Positions 47,724 through 57,606 are shown, counted from the stretch's first letter. The stretch is DNA of 64,000 nt from Singulisphaera sp. GP187 (GCF_900129635.1 NZ_FSRB01000003.1:1054001-1118000), one strand, 5' to 3'. Notes: generated by a model not told the origin, from the letters alone. Translations and numbers: made by a program.

Positions 47724-50678
47724 ATGCCGCGACTTCCCTTGCGGACGATGCTCCTGGTGGCCGGTCTCACCGGCGCTTCGGCCACGCTCAGCCTGGCGGA
47801 AGAGTCTCCACCCACGGCGGAGCAGGCCCGGTTTTTCGAGACCCGGGTACGTCCCGCACTGGTCGAGCACTGCGCCAAATGCCACGGTGCCACCAAACAA
47901 AAAGCGGGCCTTCGACTCGACAATCGGGCCGCGACGCTCGCCGGGGGCGACTCCGGGCCGGCCATCGTGCCGGGGAACCCCGAGGAGAGCCTGCTCCTCA
48001 CCGCGATCAGCCACGAAGACGCTGACCTCAAGATGCCCCCGTCGAAGAAGCTCGACGCCCGGCTCATCGCCGACCTCACCCTCTGGGTCAAGATGGGCGC
48101 TCCCTGGCCCGGAAGCGAGGACAGCCCCGCCGCCGCCAGCGCCGGGCCCGCGCCCCGCAAAGGGGCATTTACGATCAGCGATCAGGATCGGGCCCACTGG
48201 GCCTTCCAGCCGGTCCGCCGACCACCGGTGCCGAAGGTCAAAAATGACGCCTGGCTGACCAACCCGATCGATGGCTTCATCCTCGCCGGGCTCGAGGCCA
48301 AAGGGCTGACACCCAACCCGGCCGCAACCAAGCAAGAGCTGATCCGCCGCGCCTCCTACGACTTGACCGGCCTTCCCCCCACCCCGAAGGAAGTCGAGAC
48401 GTTCCTGGCGGACCAATCGCCCACCGCCTATGAAGACCTGATCGATCGACTGCTCGACTCCCCCCGCTATGGCGAGAAGTGGGGCCGGCACTGGCTCGAC
48501 CTGGTCCGCTTCGCCGAAACCAACAGCTACGAACGCGATAACCCCAAACCCAACGCCTGGCGCTACCGCGATTACGTCGTTCGCGCCTTCAATCGCGACC
48601 TCCCCTACACTCGCTTCATCCGCGAACAGCTCGCCGGCGACGAACTCCCCAACGCCGATGCCGACGCCCTGATCGCCACCGGCTTCTACCGACTCGGGAT
48701 CTGGGACGACGAGCCGACCGACCGCGAAGCCGCCTTCTACGACGGCCTCGACGATCTCGTGGCGACGACCAGCCAGGTCTTCCTCGGCCTCACGGTCGAC
48801 TGCGCCCGCTGCCACGACCACAAGCTCGACCCAATCCCCCAGAAGGACTACTATCGCCTCGTCTCGTTCTTCCGCAACATCAATCATTTCCGCAACGGCG
48901 GGCCCACCGACGAACGGCCGATCTTCGCCAACGATGAGGAACGGAATTCGTACGCCCGCCTGCTCAAGGAGCGGAAGCAGCAAGCCAACGTCGTCCAGAC
49001 CGAAATCAGCGCCTTCGAAACCGAGATCCGCGTCCGGCTCGAGCAAGAGCAGGGGGGGGGAACCGGCTTCCAGCAGGCGGACATGGACGATCTCCACTAT
49101 CGCTTCTATCGCGACACCTGGGATCTCCTGCCCGACTTCAACGTCATCAAGCCGGAAGAAGTCGGCACCCTGCGCCGTCCTTTCTTCGACCTCTCGCCCC
49201 GGACCCGCAACGAGGCGTTCGGCTTCGTCTTCGAAGGCGTTCTGGTCGTCCCCGAGGACGGGCTCTACACGTTCCACCTCGACTCCGACGACGGTTCCCG
49301 CCTGAGTATCGCGGGCCGATCGGTCGTGGAATACGACGGGATCCACGGCACAGGGGACGAGCGGACCGCGTCGGTCACCCTCCCCAAGGGACGCGTGCCT
49401 ATCCGCCTGGACTATTTCCAGAAGACGAACGGCCTCGGCCTGAGCGTCGCCTGGTCGGGTCCGGGCTTCAAGCGGCGGCTCCTCTCGACGGCAAGCGATG
49501 CGGAAAAGGCTCCTGACCTCGCCGAACTCATCAAGAGTGAGGCGAAGCGGATCCTCGGCCCGGCGCGGGCGGAACGCTACAAGCAAGCCAAACACGCCTT
49601 GAAGGAACTCGAGAAAACGGTGGACCCGGCCTCAATGGCCCTCTGCGTCACCGAGGCCGGGGCCGAGGCTCCCGACACGTTCGTGCTCCTGCGTGGGAAT
49701 GCCCACGTCAAGGGTGACAAGGTCGAACCCGCCTTCCTCGAGGTTCTCGGCGGTTCCAAACCAGCACTCTCCACGCCCTCCCCGGACGCGAAAACGTCGG
49801 GCCGCCGACTCGCCTTGGCCGACTGGATCGCGGCCGCCGAGAACCCGCTCTCCCCTCGGGTCATGGCCAATCGGATCTGGCAGCACCACTTCGGCCGGGG
49901 GATCGTTCGCTCCTCGAACAACCTCGGGCTCCAAGGGGACAAGCCGACCCACCCCGAACTGCTCGACTGGCTGGCGGCCGAGTTCATCGCCCAGGGCTGG
50001 CGGCTCAAGCCGCTGCATCGCGCAATCATGACCTCGAGCACTTACCGGATGTCCTCCAAGCCGAACGAAGAGGCGTTGGCGAAAGATCCGATCAACGACT
50101 CGTTCTGGCGGTTCGAGATGCGGAGGCTGTCGGCCGAGGAGATCCGCGACTCGATCCTCGCCGTGACCGGTGCACTGAACCTCAAGATGTACGGGCCGGG
50201 GGTCTACCCCGAGATCCCGCCCGAGGTGATGGCCGGCCAGTCCCAGCCGGGCAAGGGCTGGGGCAAGTCGACCCCCGAGGAGCAGGCCCGGCGGAGCGTC
50301 TACGTCCATGTGAAGCGGTCGCTGATCACGCCGATCCTCGAGATCTTCGACGTCCCCGAGACCGATCGGCCCTCGCCGGTCCGGTTCAGCACGACCCAGC
50401 CGACCCAAGCGTTGGCGATGCTCAACGGCGGATTCTTGAATGAGCAGGCGGGTGTCCTGGCCGCGCGGCTGCGACGAGAGGCCGGCGAAAACCCGGCGAA
50501 ACAGGCCGAGCTGGCCCTCAAGTTGATCACGGGCCGACGTCCCGCGGAGGCGGACGTGAACCGCGGACTCGAGTTGATCGAGACGCTTCGGTCGCGATAC
50601 CACTCCGACGCCAACGAGGCGCTGCGGTCGTTCTGCCTTGTGGTCTTGAACCTCAACGAATTCATCTACCTCGATTGA
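47724..50678 (+). CDS. Planctomycete cytochrome-domain protein PSCyt1-DUF1549-PA14-DUF1553
   Basis: This encodes 984 aa. A signal peptide (1-25) leads into PSCyt1 with a heme-c motif CAKCH at 50-54 and MPPSKKLD. DUF1549 (about 154-395) includes a second CxxCH in DCARCHDHKLDPIP. A PA14-like sugar-binding domain (about 480-590, VLVVPEDGLYTFHLDSDDGSRL) is inserted, and DUF1553 (about 690-984) closes the protein. Such proteins come paired with DUF1501 proteins, as here 22 nt downstream, and are proposed to act in polysaccharide breakdown, with PA14 binding the glycan. ATG 47724 begins the signal peptide. A run of nine G (49052-49060) keeps the frame. Confidence 0.95.
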   Translation: MPRLPLRTMLLVAGLTGASATLSLAEESPPTAEQARFFETRVRPALVEHCAKCHGATKQKAGLRLDNRAATLAGGDSGPAIVPGNPEESLLLTAISHEDADLKMPPSKKLDARLIADLTLWVKMGAPWPGSEDSPAAASAGPAPRKGAFTISDQDRAHWAFQPVRRPPVPKVKNDAWLTNPIDGFILAGLEAKGLTPNPAATKQELIRRASYDLTGLPPTPKEVETFLADQSPTAYEDLIDRLLDSPRYGEKWGRHWLDLVRFAETNSYERDNPKPNAWRYRDYVVRAFNRDLPYTRFIREQLAGDELPNADADALIATGFYRLGIWDDEPTDREAAFYDGLDDLVATTSQVFLGLTVDCARCHDHKLDPIPQKDYYRLVSFFRNINHFRNGGPTDERPIFANDEERNSYARLLKERKQQANVVQTEISAFETEIRVRLEQEQGGGTGFQQADMDDLHYRFYRDTWDLLPDFNVIKPEEVGTLRRPFFDLSPRTRNEAFGFVFEGVLVVPEDGLYTFHLDSDDGSRLSIAGRSVVEYDGIHGTGDERTASVTLPKGRVPIRLDYFQKTNGLGLSVAWSGPGFKRRLLSTASDAEKAPDLAELIKSEAKRILGPARAERYKQAKHALKELEKTVDPASMALCVTEAGAEAPDTFVLLRGNAHVKGDKVEPAFLEVLGGSKPALSTPSPDAKTSGRRLALADWIAAAENPLSPRVMANRIWQHHFGRGIVRSSNNLGLQGDKPTHPELLDWLAAEFIAQGWRLKPLHRAIMTSSTYRMSSKPNEEALAKDPINDSFWRFEMRRLSAEEIRDSILAVTGALNLKMYGPGVYPEIPPEVMAGQSQPGKGWGKSTPEEQARRSVYVHVKRSLITPILEIFDVPETDRPSPVRFSTTQPTQALAMLNGGFLNEQAGVLAARLRREAGENPAKQAELALKLITGRRPAEADVNRGLELIETLRSRYHSDANEALRSFCLVVLNLNEFIYLD

Positions 50679-50700
50679 ACCCGAACGAGGAAGTTGCCCG

Positions 50701-52185
50701 ATGAACCAGCCTTCGGACCGATCGACGCCCCCCGGATCCTTCTGCGGCCGGACCCGCCGCGAATTTCTCTGGGAAGCAGGGGCCGGCTTCACGGGTCTGG
50801 CCCTCGCCGGCCTCCTCTCCGGTGACAAGGGCCTCGCGACGAGGGCTTCGGCCGCCGAGCTCGTCAAGAAGGCGAGCGCCAACCCGCTCGCGCCCAAGCT
50901 GCCGATGTTGCCGGCAAAGGCGAAGAGTGTCATTTTCTTGTTCATGTATGGGGGACCGAGCCAGGTCGATACGTTCGACTACAAGCCGAAGCTTTACGAC
51001 CTCGACGGCAAGACGATCACCGTCAAGACGTTCGGCCGGGGCGGCAAGAAGAACGAAGGGCGAGTCGTCGGGCCGAAGTGGAAATTCCGCCCCTACGGCC
51101 AGTGCGGCAAGATGGTCAGCGACCTGTTCCCGCACCTGGCCACCTGCGTCGACGACATCGCGTTCCTCCACTCGATGACTGCCGACTCGCCGATCCACGG
51201 CTCGGCCATGCTCCAGATGAACACGGGGAAGATCCTCTCGGGGAGTCCTTGCCTGGGTTCGTGGGTGAACTACGGACTCGGCAGCGAGAACGAGAACTTG
51301 CCCGGCTTCGTCGTCATGCTCGACCCGACCGGCGGCCCGATCAGTGGCGCCAAGAACTGGTCGAGCGGCTACATGCCGGCGAGCTATCAGGGGACCATCC
51401 TCCGCTCAGGCGGAACCCCGGTGCTCGACCTGGCGCGGCCCTCGGGAAGCTCCGAGGCCATGCAGCGCCAGCTCCTCGACACCCTCAACGCCTATAACTC
51501 CGATCACCTGACCAGCCGGGCCGACAACAGCAACCTCGCCGCGCGCATCGCCAGCTACGAGATGGCCTTCTCGATGCAGCGGCACGCGCCCGAGGCCGTC
51601 GACATCGCCCAGGAGCCGGAAGAGACCAAGGAACTGTACGGCCTGAACGACGATCGGACCAAAGACTTCGGCAGGCGCTGCTTGCTCGCCCGCCGACTGG
51701 TCGAACGCGGCGTCCGGTTTGTCCAGCTCTACGCCGGTGGCGCGCACAACGACAGCAACTGGGACGCCCACGGCGACCTCGTCACCAACCACACCCATCA
51801 CGCCGGCCGGACCGACAAGCCGATCGCCGCCCTTCTGATCGACCTCAAGCGGCGCGGCCTGCTCGACGAAACGCTGGTCATCTGGGGTGGTGAGTTCGGC
51901 CGTCAGCCAACCGCCGAGTACGCCGAAGGGACCGGGCGCGACCATAACGCCTACGGCTTCACGATGTGGATGGCCGGCGGCGGCATCAAAGGGGGCGTCA
52001 GCGTCGGCGAGACCGACGAGCTCGGCGGCACCGCCGTCACCGACCGGTTCCACGTCAAGAACCTGCACGCGACGGTGCTCCAGCAGATGGGCCTCGACCC
52101 CGAAGGGCTCACCTACTTCTACAACGGTCTCGACCAGAAACTGGTCGGCGTCGAAGGCGCCGAGTCGATCCCTCAGATCATCTGA
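50701..52185 (+). CDS. DUF1501 Tat-exported protein (sulfatase-like fold)
   Basis: This 494-aa protein has a Tat signal (RTRREFLWEAGAGFTGLALAGLLSG). The core has the DUF1501 pattern: SVIFLFMYGGPSQVDTFDYKP, FLHSMTADSPIHGSAMLQMNTG, LGSWVNYGLGS, GVRFVQLYAGGAHNDSNWDAHGDL, LDETLVIWGGEFGRQPTAE and RDHNAYGFTMWMAGGGIKGG. The fold is alkaline-phosphatase/sulfatase-like, but the usual nucleophile motif is absent. It is cotranscribed with the DUF1553 gene 22 nt upstream (GAGGAAG before the ATG); the pair is a hallmark of planctomycetes. Confidence 0.95.
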   Translation: MNQPSDRSTPPGSFCGRTRREFLWEAGAGFTGLALAGLLSGDKGLATRASAAELVKKASANPLAPKLPMLPAKAKSVIFLFMYGGPSQVDTFDYKPKLYDLDGKTITVKTFGRGGKKNEGRVVGPKWKFRPYGQCGKMVSDLFPHLATCVDDIAFLHSMTADSPIHGSAMLQMNTGKILSGSPCLGSWVNYGLGSENENLPGFVVMLDPTGGPISGAKNWSSGYMPASYQGTILRSGGTPVLDLARPSGSSEAMQRQLLDTLNAYNSDHLTSRADNSNLAARIASYEMAFSMQRHAPEAVDIAQEPEETKELYGLNDDRTKDFGRRCLLARRLVERGVRFVQLYAGGAHNDSNWDAHGDLVTNHTHHAGRTDKPIAALLIDLKRRGLLDETLVIWGGEFGRQPTAEYAEGTGRDHNAYGFTMWMAGGGIKGGVSVGETDELGGTAVTDRFHVKNLHATVLQQMGLDPEGLTYFYNGLDQKLVGVEGAESIPQII

Positions 52186-52191
52186 CGCGAG

Positions 52192-52226
52192 CTCTTGTCG
52201 GGTGGGCACGGCCCACCCAACAAGAG
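52192..52226. repeat. Palindromic repeat GGTGGGC-N3-GCCCACC, copy 1
   Basis: CTCTTGTCGGGTGGGC and GCCCACCCAACAAGAG form a 16-bp stem with one mismatch around ACG, between convergent DUF1501 and lgt genes. The 17-bp core recurs at 59627-59643 and 62500-62516. It may also serve as a bidirectional terminator. Confidence 0.65.
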
Positions 52227-52249
52227 GGTACGCCTTACCAGGCCTCGCT

Positions 52250-53131
52250 TCAGGAGGCGTGGGTCGACGCGACAAGCTCAGGCCGGGGCGCCTTGGCCGG
52301 CGCTGGGATTGGGGCCGCCGCGTCGGCATGGCGTCCCAGGGGGAGTCGCGCGAGGTAGGCCCAGGAGAACAGGCCCGCTACGAACACGATGACGCTGATC
52401 CCTTGCGACATCGTCAAGCCGGCGAAGAAGACTCCTTCATCGCCCCGAAGCCCTTCGATCAAGAATCGGGTGATCGGATAGGTCACCATCAGCAGGGCCA
52501 TCACCTCACCGTCACGACGACGGCGGGGGAAGTAGACGGTGAGCAAGGCCAGGATGACCAGCCCGTCGAGGGCCGCATAGACCTGCGTCGGCTGCACGGC
52601 CAGCGAATAGGCGTCATAAGGGGGGATCAAGCCGTCGGTGACATGACGGACCCAGGGGAGCGACTGCGCGGGGAACCGGATCGCCCAGGGGAGGTTCGAC
52701 GGATCGCCATAGCAGCACCCGTTGAGCAGGCAACCGACGCGGCCGATCGCGCACCCAATGGCCAGGGCGGGGGCAACCGCGTCGGCCATCGGTCGGAACG
52801 GGAACGGGTGTCTCGCCCAGTAGAGCAGCGAACCGATCAGGCCCCCGATCAGGCACCCGTAGTAGACAAGGCCCCCTTGCCAGACCTTGAAGAGGTCGCT
52901 GAACCGCGCGACCGACTCCGGGTGCTGGAGGACGAAAAAGACCCGCGCCCCGATGATTCCGCCGGTGAGCAGCCAGACCGCCAACTCGGAGACGATGGCC
53001 GGGTCGAGCTTCTCGCGCCGGGCGCGCCAGGCGGTCAGGTAGAGAGCGGCGAAGCACGCCAGAAGGACCAGCACGCTGAAGCTATAGATCGTGATCTGCA
53101 GCCCCGGAACAACGAACAGTTCCCTGTACAT
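52250..53131 (-). CDS. lgt: Prolipoprotein diacylglyceryl transferase
   Basis: This 293-aa inner-membrane enzyme transfers diacylglycerol from phosphatidylglycerol to the lipobox cysteine. It has seven hydrophobic segments, GGIIGARVFFVL, WQGGLVYYGCLIGGLIG and the Lgt signature region AIGRVGCLLNGCCYGDP (bacterial GRxGNFxN counterpart with the planctomycete/actinobacterial cysteine-rich variant), then QPTQVYAALDGLVIL. Both the conserved arginine and the histidine-loop equivalents appear retained. The C-terminal tail is Ala/Pro-rich. Several lipoprotein genes in this window would be its substrates. Confidence 0.93.
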   Translation of the reverse strand: MYRELFVVPGLQITIYSFSVLVLLACFAALYLTAWRARREKLDPAIVSELAVWLLTGGIIGARVFFVLQHPESVARFSDLFKVWQGGLVYYGCLIGGLIGSLLYWARHPFPFRPMADAVAPALAIGCAIGRVGCLLNGCCYGDPSNLPWAIRFPAQSLPWVRHVTDGLIPPYDAYSLAVQPTQVYAALDGLVILALLTVYFPRRRRDGEVMALLMVTYPITRFLIEGLRGDEGVFFAGLTMSQGISVIVFVAGLFSWAYLARLPLGRHADAAAPIPAPAKAPRPELVASTHAS

Positions 53132-53378
53132 GCCGATCGCCCTCCTGGCGCAAGCTGTCCCGTTCGCGTCCGTTCAACCCACCTCAGCGCCAGGAGCATG
53201 CCGAGAAAGCCGATTTCCGACAAGGCCAGATCGCGGTTCCGCACATCAAGGCTCGTCCTGCGCACGACGATGGGTGGTATTCCGACCGCTCGACGACTAC
53301 GATCAAAGAGAATGGAAACGAACAACCAAAAGGCTGTGCGCCAGGCCCGCTTGATTCCGGGACACAAGGGTCATTTCG

Positions 53379-56300
53379 ATGATGCGACGGTTCAGCGTTC
53401 CCCTGTTCACGACTCTCTTCATCCTACCGCTCGGGGCAGGTGCCTGGGGCGATGAGCCGGCCAGTCCGGCCGCGAAGGCCGAGTCCAAGAAGAAGACCGA
53501 GACAAAGCTCCTGGAGGGGATCAAGGCCCCGCCCGGCTTCGCGGTCACGCTGTTCGCCGCCCCGCCCGACATCCGTTACCCGGCCTGCCTCGCCGCCGCG
53601 GCGACGGGCGAAGTCTACGTCGGCGTTGATGAGAACGGCTCGCTCGACGCCAAGGCGGACCGAGGGCGGGTCGTCCGCTGCATTGATGACGACGGCGACG
53701 GCAGGGCCGACCGATTCAACGTGTTCGCCAAAATGGACAGTCCGCGCGGCCTGATCTTCGACGCCGGCACTCTCTACGTGCTCCACCCGCCCAAGCTGAC
53801 CGCGTTTCACGACGATGATGGCGACGGTATCGCGGAGCGCTCCGAAGTCCTGGTCGACGGCATCGGCTTCGACCTGAAGTTCCGAGGCGCTGACCATACG
53901 ACCAACGGGATCCGCCTGGGTATCGACGGTTGGATCTATGTGGCCGTCGGCGACTACGGCTTCATCAAGGCCGTCGGCAAGGACGGAACGATCCTGCAAC
54001 TCCACGGCGGCGGTGTCGCCCGCGTTCGGACCGACGGCTCGGGGCTGGAGCAGTTCTCTCGCGGTCAGCGCAACATTTACGACGTTGCAATCGATCCCTT
54101 GATGAACGTTTTCACCCGCGACAACACCAACGACGGCGGCGGCTGGGACGTCCGGCTCAGCCAGGTCATCCAGACCGGCCAATATGGTTATCCGTCACTC
54201 TTCACCCGGTTCTCCGACGAGATCGTTCCGCCACTGGCCGACTACGGCGGCGGCTCCCCCACCGGCTCATTGTACATTCAGGAACCGGGCCTCCCTCCTG
54301 GTTTCGGCGATGCCCTCTACACCTGCGAGTGGGGCCGAAGCGTCGTCGACCGGCACCCGTTGGAGCCCAAGGGAGCCGGCTTCAAAGCGGGCAAAGAGCC
54401 GTTCGTCGAACTCCCCCGGCCAACTGACATGGACATCGACGGCCGATCGCAGATTTATGTCGCGAGCTGGCGTGAAGGGGGATTCGTCTACGACAAGCCC
54501 GACGTCGGCTACGTCGTCCGGGTCTCGCCCACGGGCCTGGCAACCCCCAAATTCCCCGACCTCAAGGCCGCGAGCGACGACCAGCTCGTGCGACACCTCG
54601 CCGCCCCCAGCGACGTGCTCCGCCTGAACGCCCAGCGCGAGATTTTGCGGCGTGGCAAGCCCTCGTTCGCCCCCGGACTCGAGGCCCTGGCGCTCGCGGA
54701 CGGCCCGCTCCCCTCCCGCGTCGCGGCGCTCTTCACGCTCAAACAATTGCTTGGTCGAAAGGCGCAAGAAAGTCTCCTCCGCATGGCGAAGGTCGATCCA
54801 CTCCGCGAGTTCGCCCTCCGCGCCCTGGCCGACCGGAAGCAGGAAGCCCCCCCGATCCCGGTCGAGCCATTCCTGAGCGCACTGGCCGACACCAATCCGC
54901 GGGTCCGCCTGCAGGCCGTCATCGGCTTGGCCCGCCTCGGCCACCGTGACGCGACCCAAGCGATCCTCCCCCGCGTCGAGGACGACGACCCTCTCGTTGC
55001 CCATGCAGCAATCAACGCCCTGGTTGCGCTCGATGCGGTCAACGTCTGCCTCAAGGCACTCGACTCGACGACACCGCGGCTGATCCCAGGGGCGGTGCGC
55101 GTGCTCCAGGGTCTGCACGAGTCGCGGACGGTCGACGGCCTCATTCAGAAGCTTCAGAACGACCGTGACGAGACGACCCAACGCGCCTGCTTGAAAGCAC
55201 TCTGCCGGCTCTATCATCGCGAGGCCGACTGGGACGGACGGTGGTGGGGAACCCGGCCCGACACGAGCGGCCCCTACTTCACGGCCGCGACCTGGACCGA
55301 GACGGATCGGATCGACCGGACACTGTCCGAGGCGCTCAAGAAGGCCGATACAGGCCTGGCCCGCTGGCTACTCATCGAATTGTTCAAAAACAAGGTCGAC
55401 CTGAAGGGATCCACCGCGTTGGCCATCAAATTGGCGGGCGACGACCCGACCTTGCGCGCGGCCTTGGTGGAATCGCTCGTCGGTCAACAAAACCTGACGG
55501 ACGACGGAATCCGCTTCCTCGGTGCCGTCGCGGCCGCCGGCCGGGAAACCCCCGCCCTCAGAACCAAAGCGTTGCGGGGCCTGGTCCGCCACCTCGACCG
55601 GCCGTTGGCCTTGGACGCCGCGATCACGGGGTTCGCAACCGTCGCCGGTCAGGAGTCGCGTGACAGCGCCTTGAACGGGGTCCTCCAAGACTTTCTCCGC
55701 GAAGGCCGGCACGCGCGGGACCTCAAGCCGATCCTCGCATTCGTGAATGACACCGATCCGGCCCGGAGCACCTTGGCCTTCGCCGTACTCCTGGAGATCG
55801 ACCGCAACACGCATTCGCCGGCCGAGGCCAAAGCCACCGTCCGAAAGGCGATCGACGCCGCCTGGAGCAAGCCCCAAACGGCCGCCAACCTGTTGCGGGC
55901 GATCGGTCATAGCCGCGCCGGCGTCTACGCCCTCCAGGTTCGCAACCACTTGCAGGATCCCAACCTGGACGTCCGTGACGCCGCGACCGTCGCCGCCCGC
56001 CGCCTCGACCTCGATCACGCGGCCCGCCGCGGCGGCAAGCCCGCGCCCACCGTCGCGACCCTTCCGTTCGACCAGGTCGTCGCCGGGCTTCAAAAAGTGA
56101 AGGGAGACCCGGCGCTCGGTGCCGAGCTCGTCCAGAAGCAAGGCTGCCTGGCCTGCCATACCATCTCGGCCGACGAGCCCCCCAAGGGTCCCTTCCTCGG
56201 CGGTATCGGAACCCGTTACAGTCGGGCGGAGCTGACCGAGTCGATCCTCAAGCCCAGCGCCAAGTTCGCCCAGGGCTTCGAGACCCAGAAGTTCGCCACC

Positions 56301-56519
56301 GTCGCCGGCCTGCAATACGAAGGCTTCGTCGTTCGCGAAGCCGGTGACGAAGTCGAGCTCCGCAACTCCGCCGGCGAAGTCACCGTTCTCCCCAAGAAAG
56401 ACATCGAGGAACGGGGCAAATCCGAAACCTCCGTCATGCCAACCGGCCTGGCCGATACCCTGACGGTCGACGATCTCGCTTCACTCCTGGCCTATCTGGA
56501 GTCACTCAAGGCGAAGTGA
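53379..56519 (+). CDS. PVC-type heme-binding protein with HEAT repeats
   Basis: This 1046-aa exported protein has a signal peptide (1-23). Residues 45-390 form a membrane-bound-dehydrogenase/NHL-type propeller (GFAVTLFAAPPDIRYPACLAAAATGEVYVGVDENGSLD, acidic DDDGDG calcium-like loops). Helical HEAT-like repeats follow (about 400-860). Near residue 920 there is a c-type heme site GCLACHTIS, with a conserved EGFVVREAGDEVELRN segment after it. This three-part architecture is the PVC-type heme-binding family, found in planctomycetes and verrucomicrobia and thought to oxidise sugars or related compounds. ATG 53379 has AAGGG 8 nt upstream. Confidence 0.94.
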   Translation: MMRRFSVPLFTTLFILPLGAGAWGDEPASPAAKAESKKKTETKLLEGIKAPPGFAVTLFAAPPDIRYPACLAAAATGEVYVGVDENGSLDAKADRGRVVRCIDDDGDGRADRFNVFAKMDSPRGLIFDAGTLYVLHPPKLTAFHDDDGDGIAERSEVLVDGIGFDLKFRGADHTTNGIRLGIDGWIYVAVGDYGFIKAVGKDGTILQLHGGGVARVRTDGSGLEQFSRGQRNIYDVAIDPLMNVFTRDNTNDGGGWDVRLSQVIQTGQYGYPSLFTRFSDEIVPPLADYGGGSPTGSLYIQEPGLPPGFGDALYTCEWGRSVVDRHPLEPKGAGFKAGKEPFVELPRPTDMDIDGRSQIYVASWREGGFVYDKPDVGYVVRVSPTGLATPKFPDLKAASDDQLVRHLAAPSDVLRLNAQREILRRGKPSFAPGLEALALADGPLPSRVAALFTLKQLLGRKAQESLLRMAKVDPLREFALRALADRKQEAPPIPVEPFLSALADTNPRVRLQAVIGLARLGHRDATQAILPRVEDDDPLVAHAAINALVALDAVNVCLKALDSTTPRLIPGAVRVLQGLHESRTVDGLIQKLQNDRDETTQRACLKALCRLYHREADWDGRWWGTRPDTSGPYFTAATWTETDRIDRTLSEALKKADTGLARWLLIELFKNKVDLKGSTALAIKLAGDDPTLRAALVESLVGQQNLTDDGIRFLGAVAAAGRETPALRTKALRGLVRHLDRPLALDAAITGFATVAGQESRDSALNGVLQDFLREGRHARDLKPILAFVNDTDPARSTLAFAVLLEIDRNTHSPAEAKATVRKAIDAAWSKPQTAANLLRAIGHSRAGVYALQVRNHLQDPNLDVRDAATVAARRLDLDHAARRGGKPAPTVATLPFDQVVAGLQKVKGDPALGAELVQKQGCLACHTISADEPPKGPFLGGIGTRYSRAELTESILKPSAKFAQGFETQKFATVAGLQYEGFVVREAGDEVELRNSAGEVTVLPKKDIEERGKSETSVMPTGLADTLTVDDLASLLAYLESLKAK

Positions 56520-56550
56520 GCCGAAACGGTTCCGACACCCATCTCAAGAT

Positions 56551-56594
56551 GCCACGGGTTCCGTACTCAACCCGTGTGGGAAAACCACGGCCTG
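56551..56594 (+). repeat. REP hairpin, left copy 1
   Basis: GCCACGGGTTCCGTACTC followed by AACCCGTGTGGGAAAACCAC. The same sequence as copy 3, lacking a GG pair in the stem. It lies on the 3' side of the RAYT gene. Confidence 0.85.
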
Positions 56595-56596
56595 CC

Positions 56597-56627
56597 CGTC
56601 ACGGGTTGGGTACAACCCGTGGCACCC
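56597..56627 (-). repeat. REP hairpin, left copy 2 (inverted)
   Basis: The minus strand reads GGGTGCCACGGGTTGTACCC then AACCCGTGACG: the same hairpin in opposite orientation, forming a head-to-head pair with copy 1. Confidence 0.85.
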
Positions 56628-56670
56628 ATTAAAATCTTCAATGCAAGATTTGTCGTTACGATCCACATGG

Positions 56671-56718
56671 GTGCCACGGGTTCCGTACTCGGAACCCGTG
56701 TGGGAAAACCACGGCCTG
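56671..56718 (+). repeat. REP hairpin, left copy 3
   Basis: GTGCCACGGGTTCCGTACTC then GGAACCCGTGTGGGAAAACC; stem CACGGGTTCCG/CGGAACCCGTG with a 4-nt loop. The tail TGGGAAAACCACGGCCTG is shared with copy 1. Confidence 0.88.
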
Positions 56719-56761
56719 TCACACCAGGACGGAGAGCAACTCGCAGTATTCCCCTCAGATC

Positions 56762-57325
56762 TCACGACTCGTAGGTTCGAGGCAGAGTTGAATCCATCTC
56801 CAGTGGCACAGGTCGGCACCCCGCATACCATCGTGCACTCGACCATTCCCATTCCACGGGCAAGTCGACCAGACCCCGTCGAACTGGGTTCTGGTGAAAG
56901 TAGTCGATGACTCGGATCAATGTATCCGGCTCGATGATATTTCGGTCGTATCCTCCGCCTGCCTGCCAGAATTGCCGAGCGATCGATCCGTCGGCTCGAT
57001 GCACAGTGAGTTTCTCCAGCCATATCTGTGAATTCTGCTTAAGAAATCCGATGGCTTTTCGACCCACCGGTTGCTTCATCCTCCAAAGCATTTCAGAGAT
57101 GTCATAGTCTACCACTCTTGGACAAACGAGGATGTGAGCGTGCTCTGGCATGACCACGTAGGCCCAAAGGTCGAATTGAGCCTGACGCCTTGCTTTATTG
57201 ATCGACTCGACCAGCCACCGACAGGTACGTTCTTTCGACAAGAGCGGGAGTCGCTTATAGCAAGAGAACGTGAGTTCGTGGGCGTCGCCAGGAGCATTCG
57301 CTCGCCGACACGTCTTCCGATGCAT
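56762..57325 (-). mobile_element. REP-associated tyrosine transposase (RAYT, Y1/HUH family)
   Basis: This 187-aa protein belongs to the IS200/IS605-related single-strand nucleases that mobilise REP hairpins. Key parts: the N-terminal ...ELTFSCYKRLPLL, the metal-binding HUH motif as HAH (62-64) in VVMPEHAHILV, and the nucleophile helix IRVIDYFHQNPVRRGLV with the probable catalytic Tyr 142, then the RAYT C-terminal EWEWSSARWYAG. The gene looks intact, with ATG 57325. It is flanked on both sides by inverted pairs of a hairpin sequence, the expected substrate. Unlike IS200, RAYTs are usually single-copy and domesticated. Confidence 0.93.
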
Positions 57326-57452
57326 CGTTACTCCACCGCAATAAGGCTGAGATCATCACCATGGCAACCGCTAACGTCGCACGATTTCCAAGGATAGAAC
57401 CCGCCCCCATTCGAACAATCCCAATAGCCCATACGGAAGAAATCTTGCTTGA

Positions 57453-57496
57453 GTGCCACGGGTTTCACTCAACACGTACATGGCATGCCGTGGCTC
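57453..57496 (+). repeat. REP hairpin, right copy 1 (diverged)
   Basis: GTGCCACGGGTTTCACTC then AACACGTACATGGCATGCCG; the first block matches the left copies and the rest has diverged. Confidence 0.6.
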
Positions 57497-57500
57497 TCCC

Positions 57501-57534
57501 TCACGGGTTCCGAGTACGGAACCCGTGGCACCCA
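57501..57534 (-). repeat. REP hairpin, right copy 2 (inverted)
   Basis: The minus strand reads GTGCCACGGGTTCCGTACTC then GGAACCCGTGA, identical over about 30 nt to left copy 3. With right copy 1 it makes a second head-to-head pair, on the 5' side of the RAYT gene. Confidence 0.88.
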
Positions 57535-57606
57535 CCCACACAAACGACCGTGCTTCCCCACAAGAAAAGACTTCTCAATTGTTACTGCCATTCGAATCAG
57601 GCGGTG

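Noticed and set aside
47550..49595. Leftward 681-codon open frame opposite the DUF1553 gene
   Set aside because: Antisense to the PSCyt1/DUF1549/PA14 coding sequence, which has heme motifs in the correct frame.
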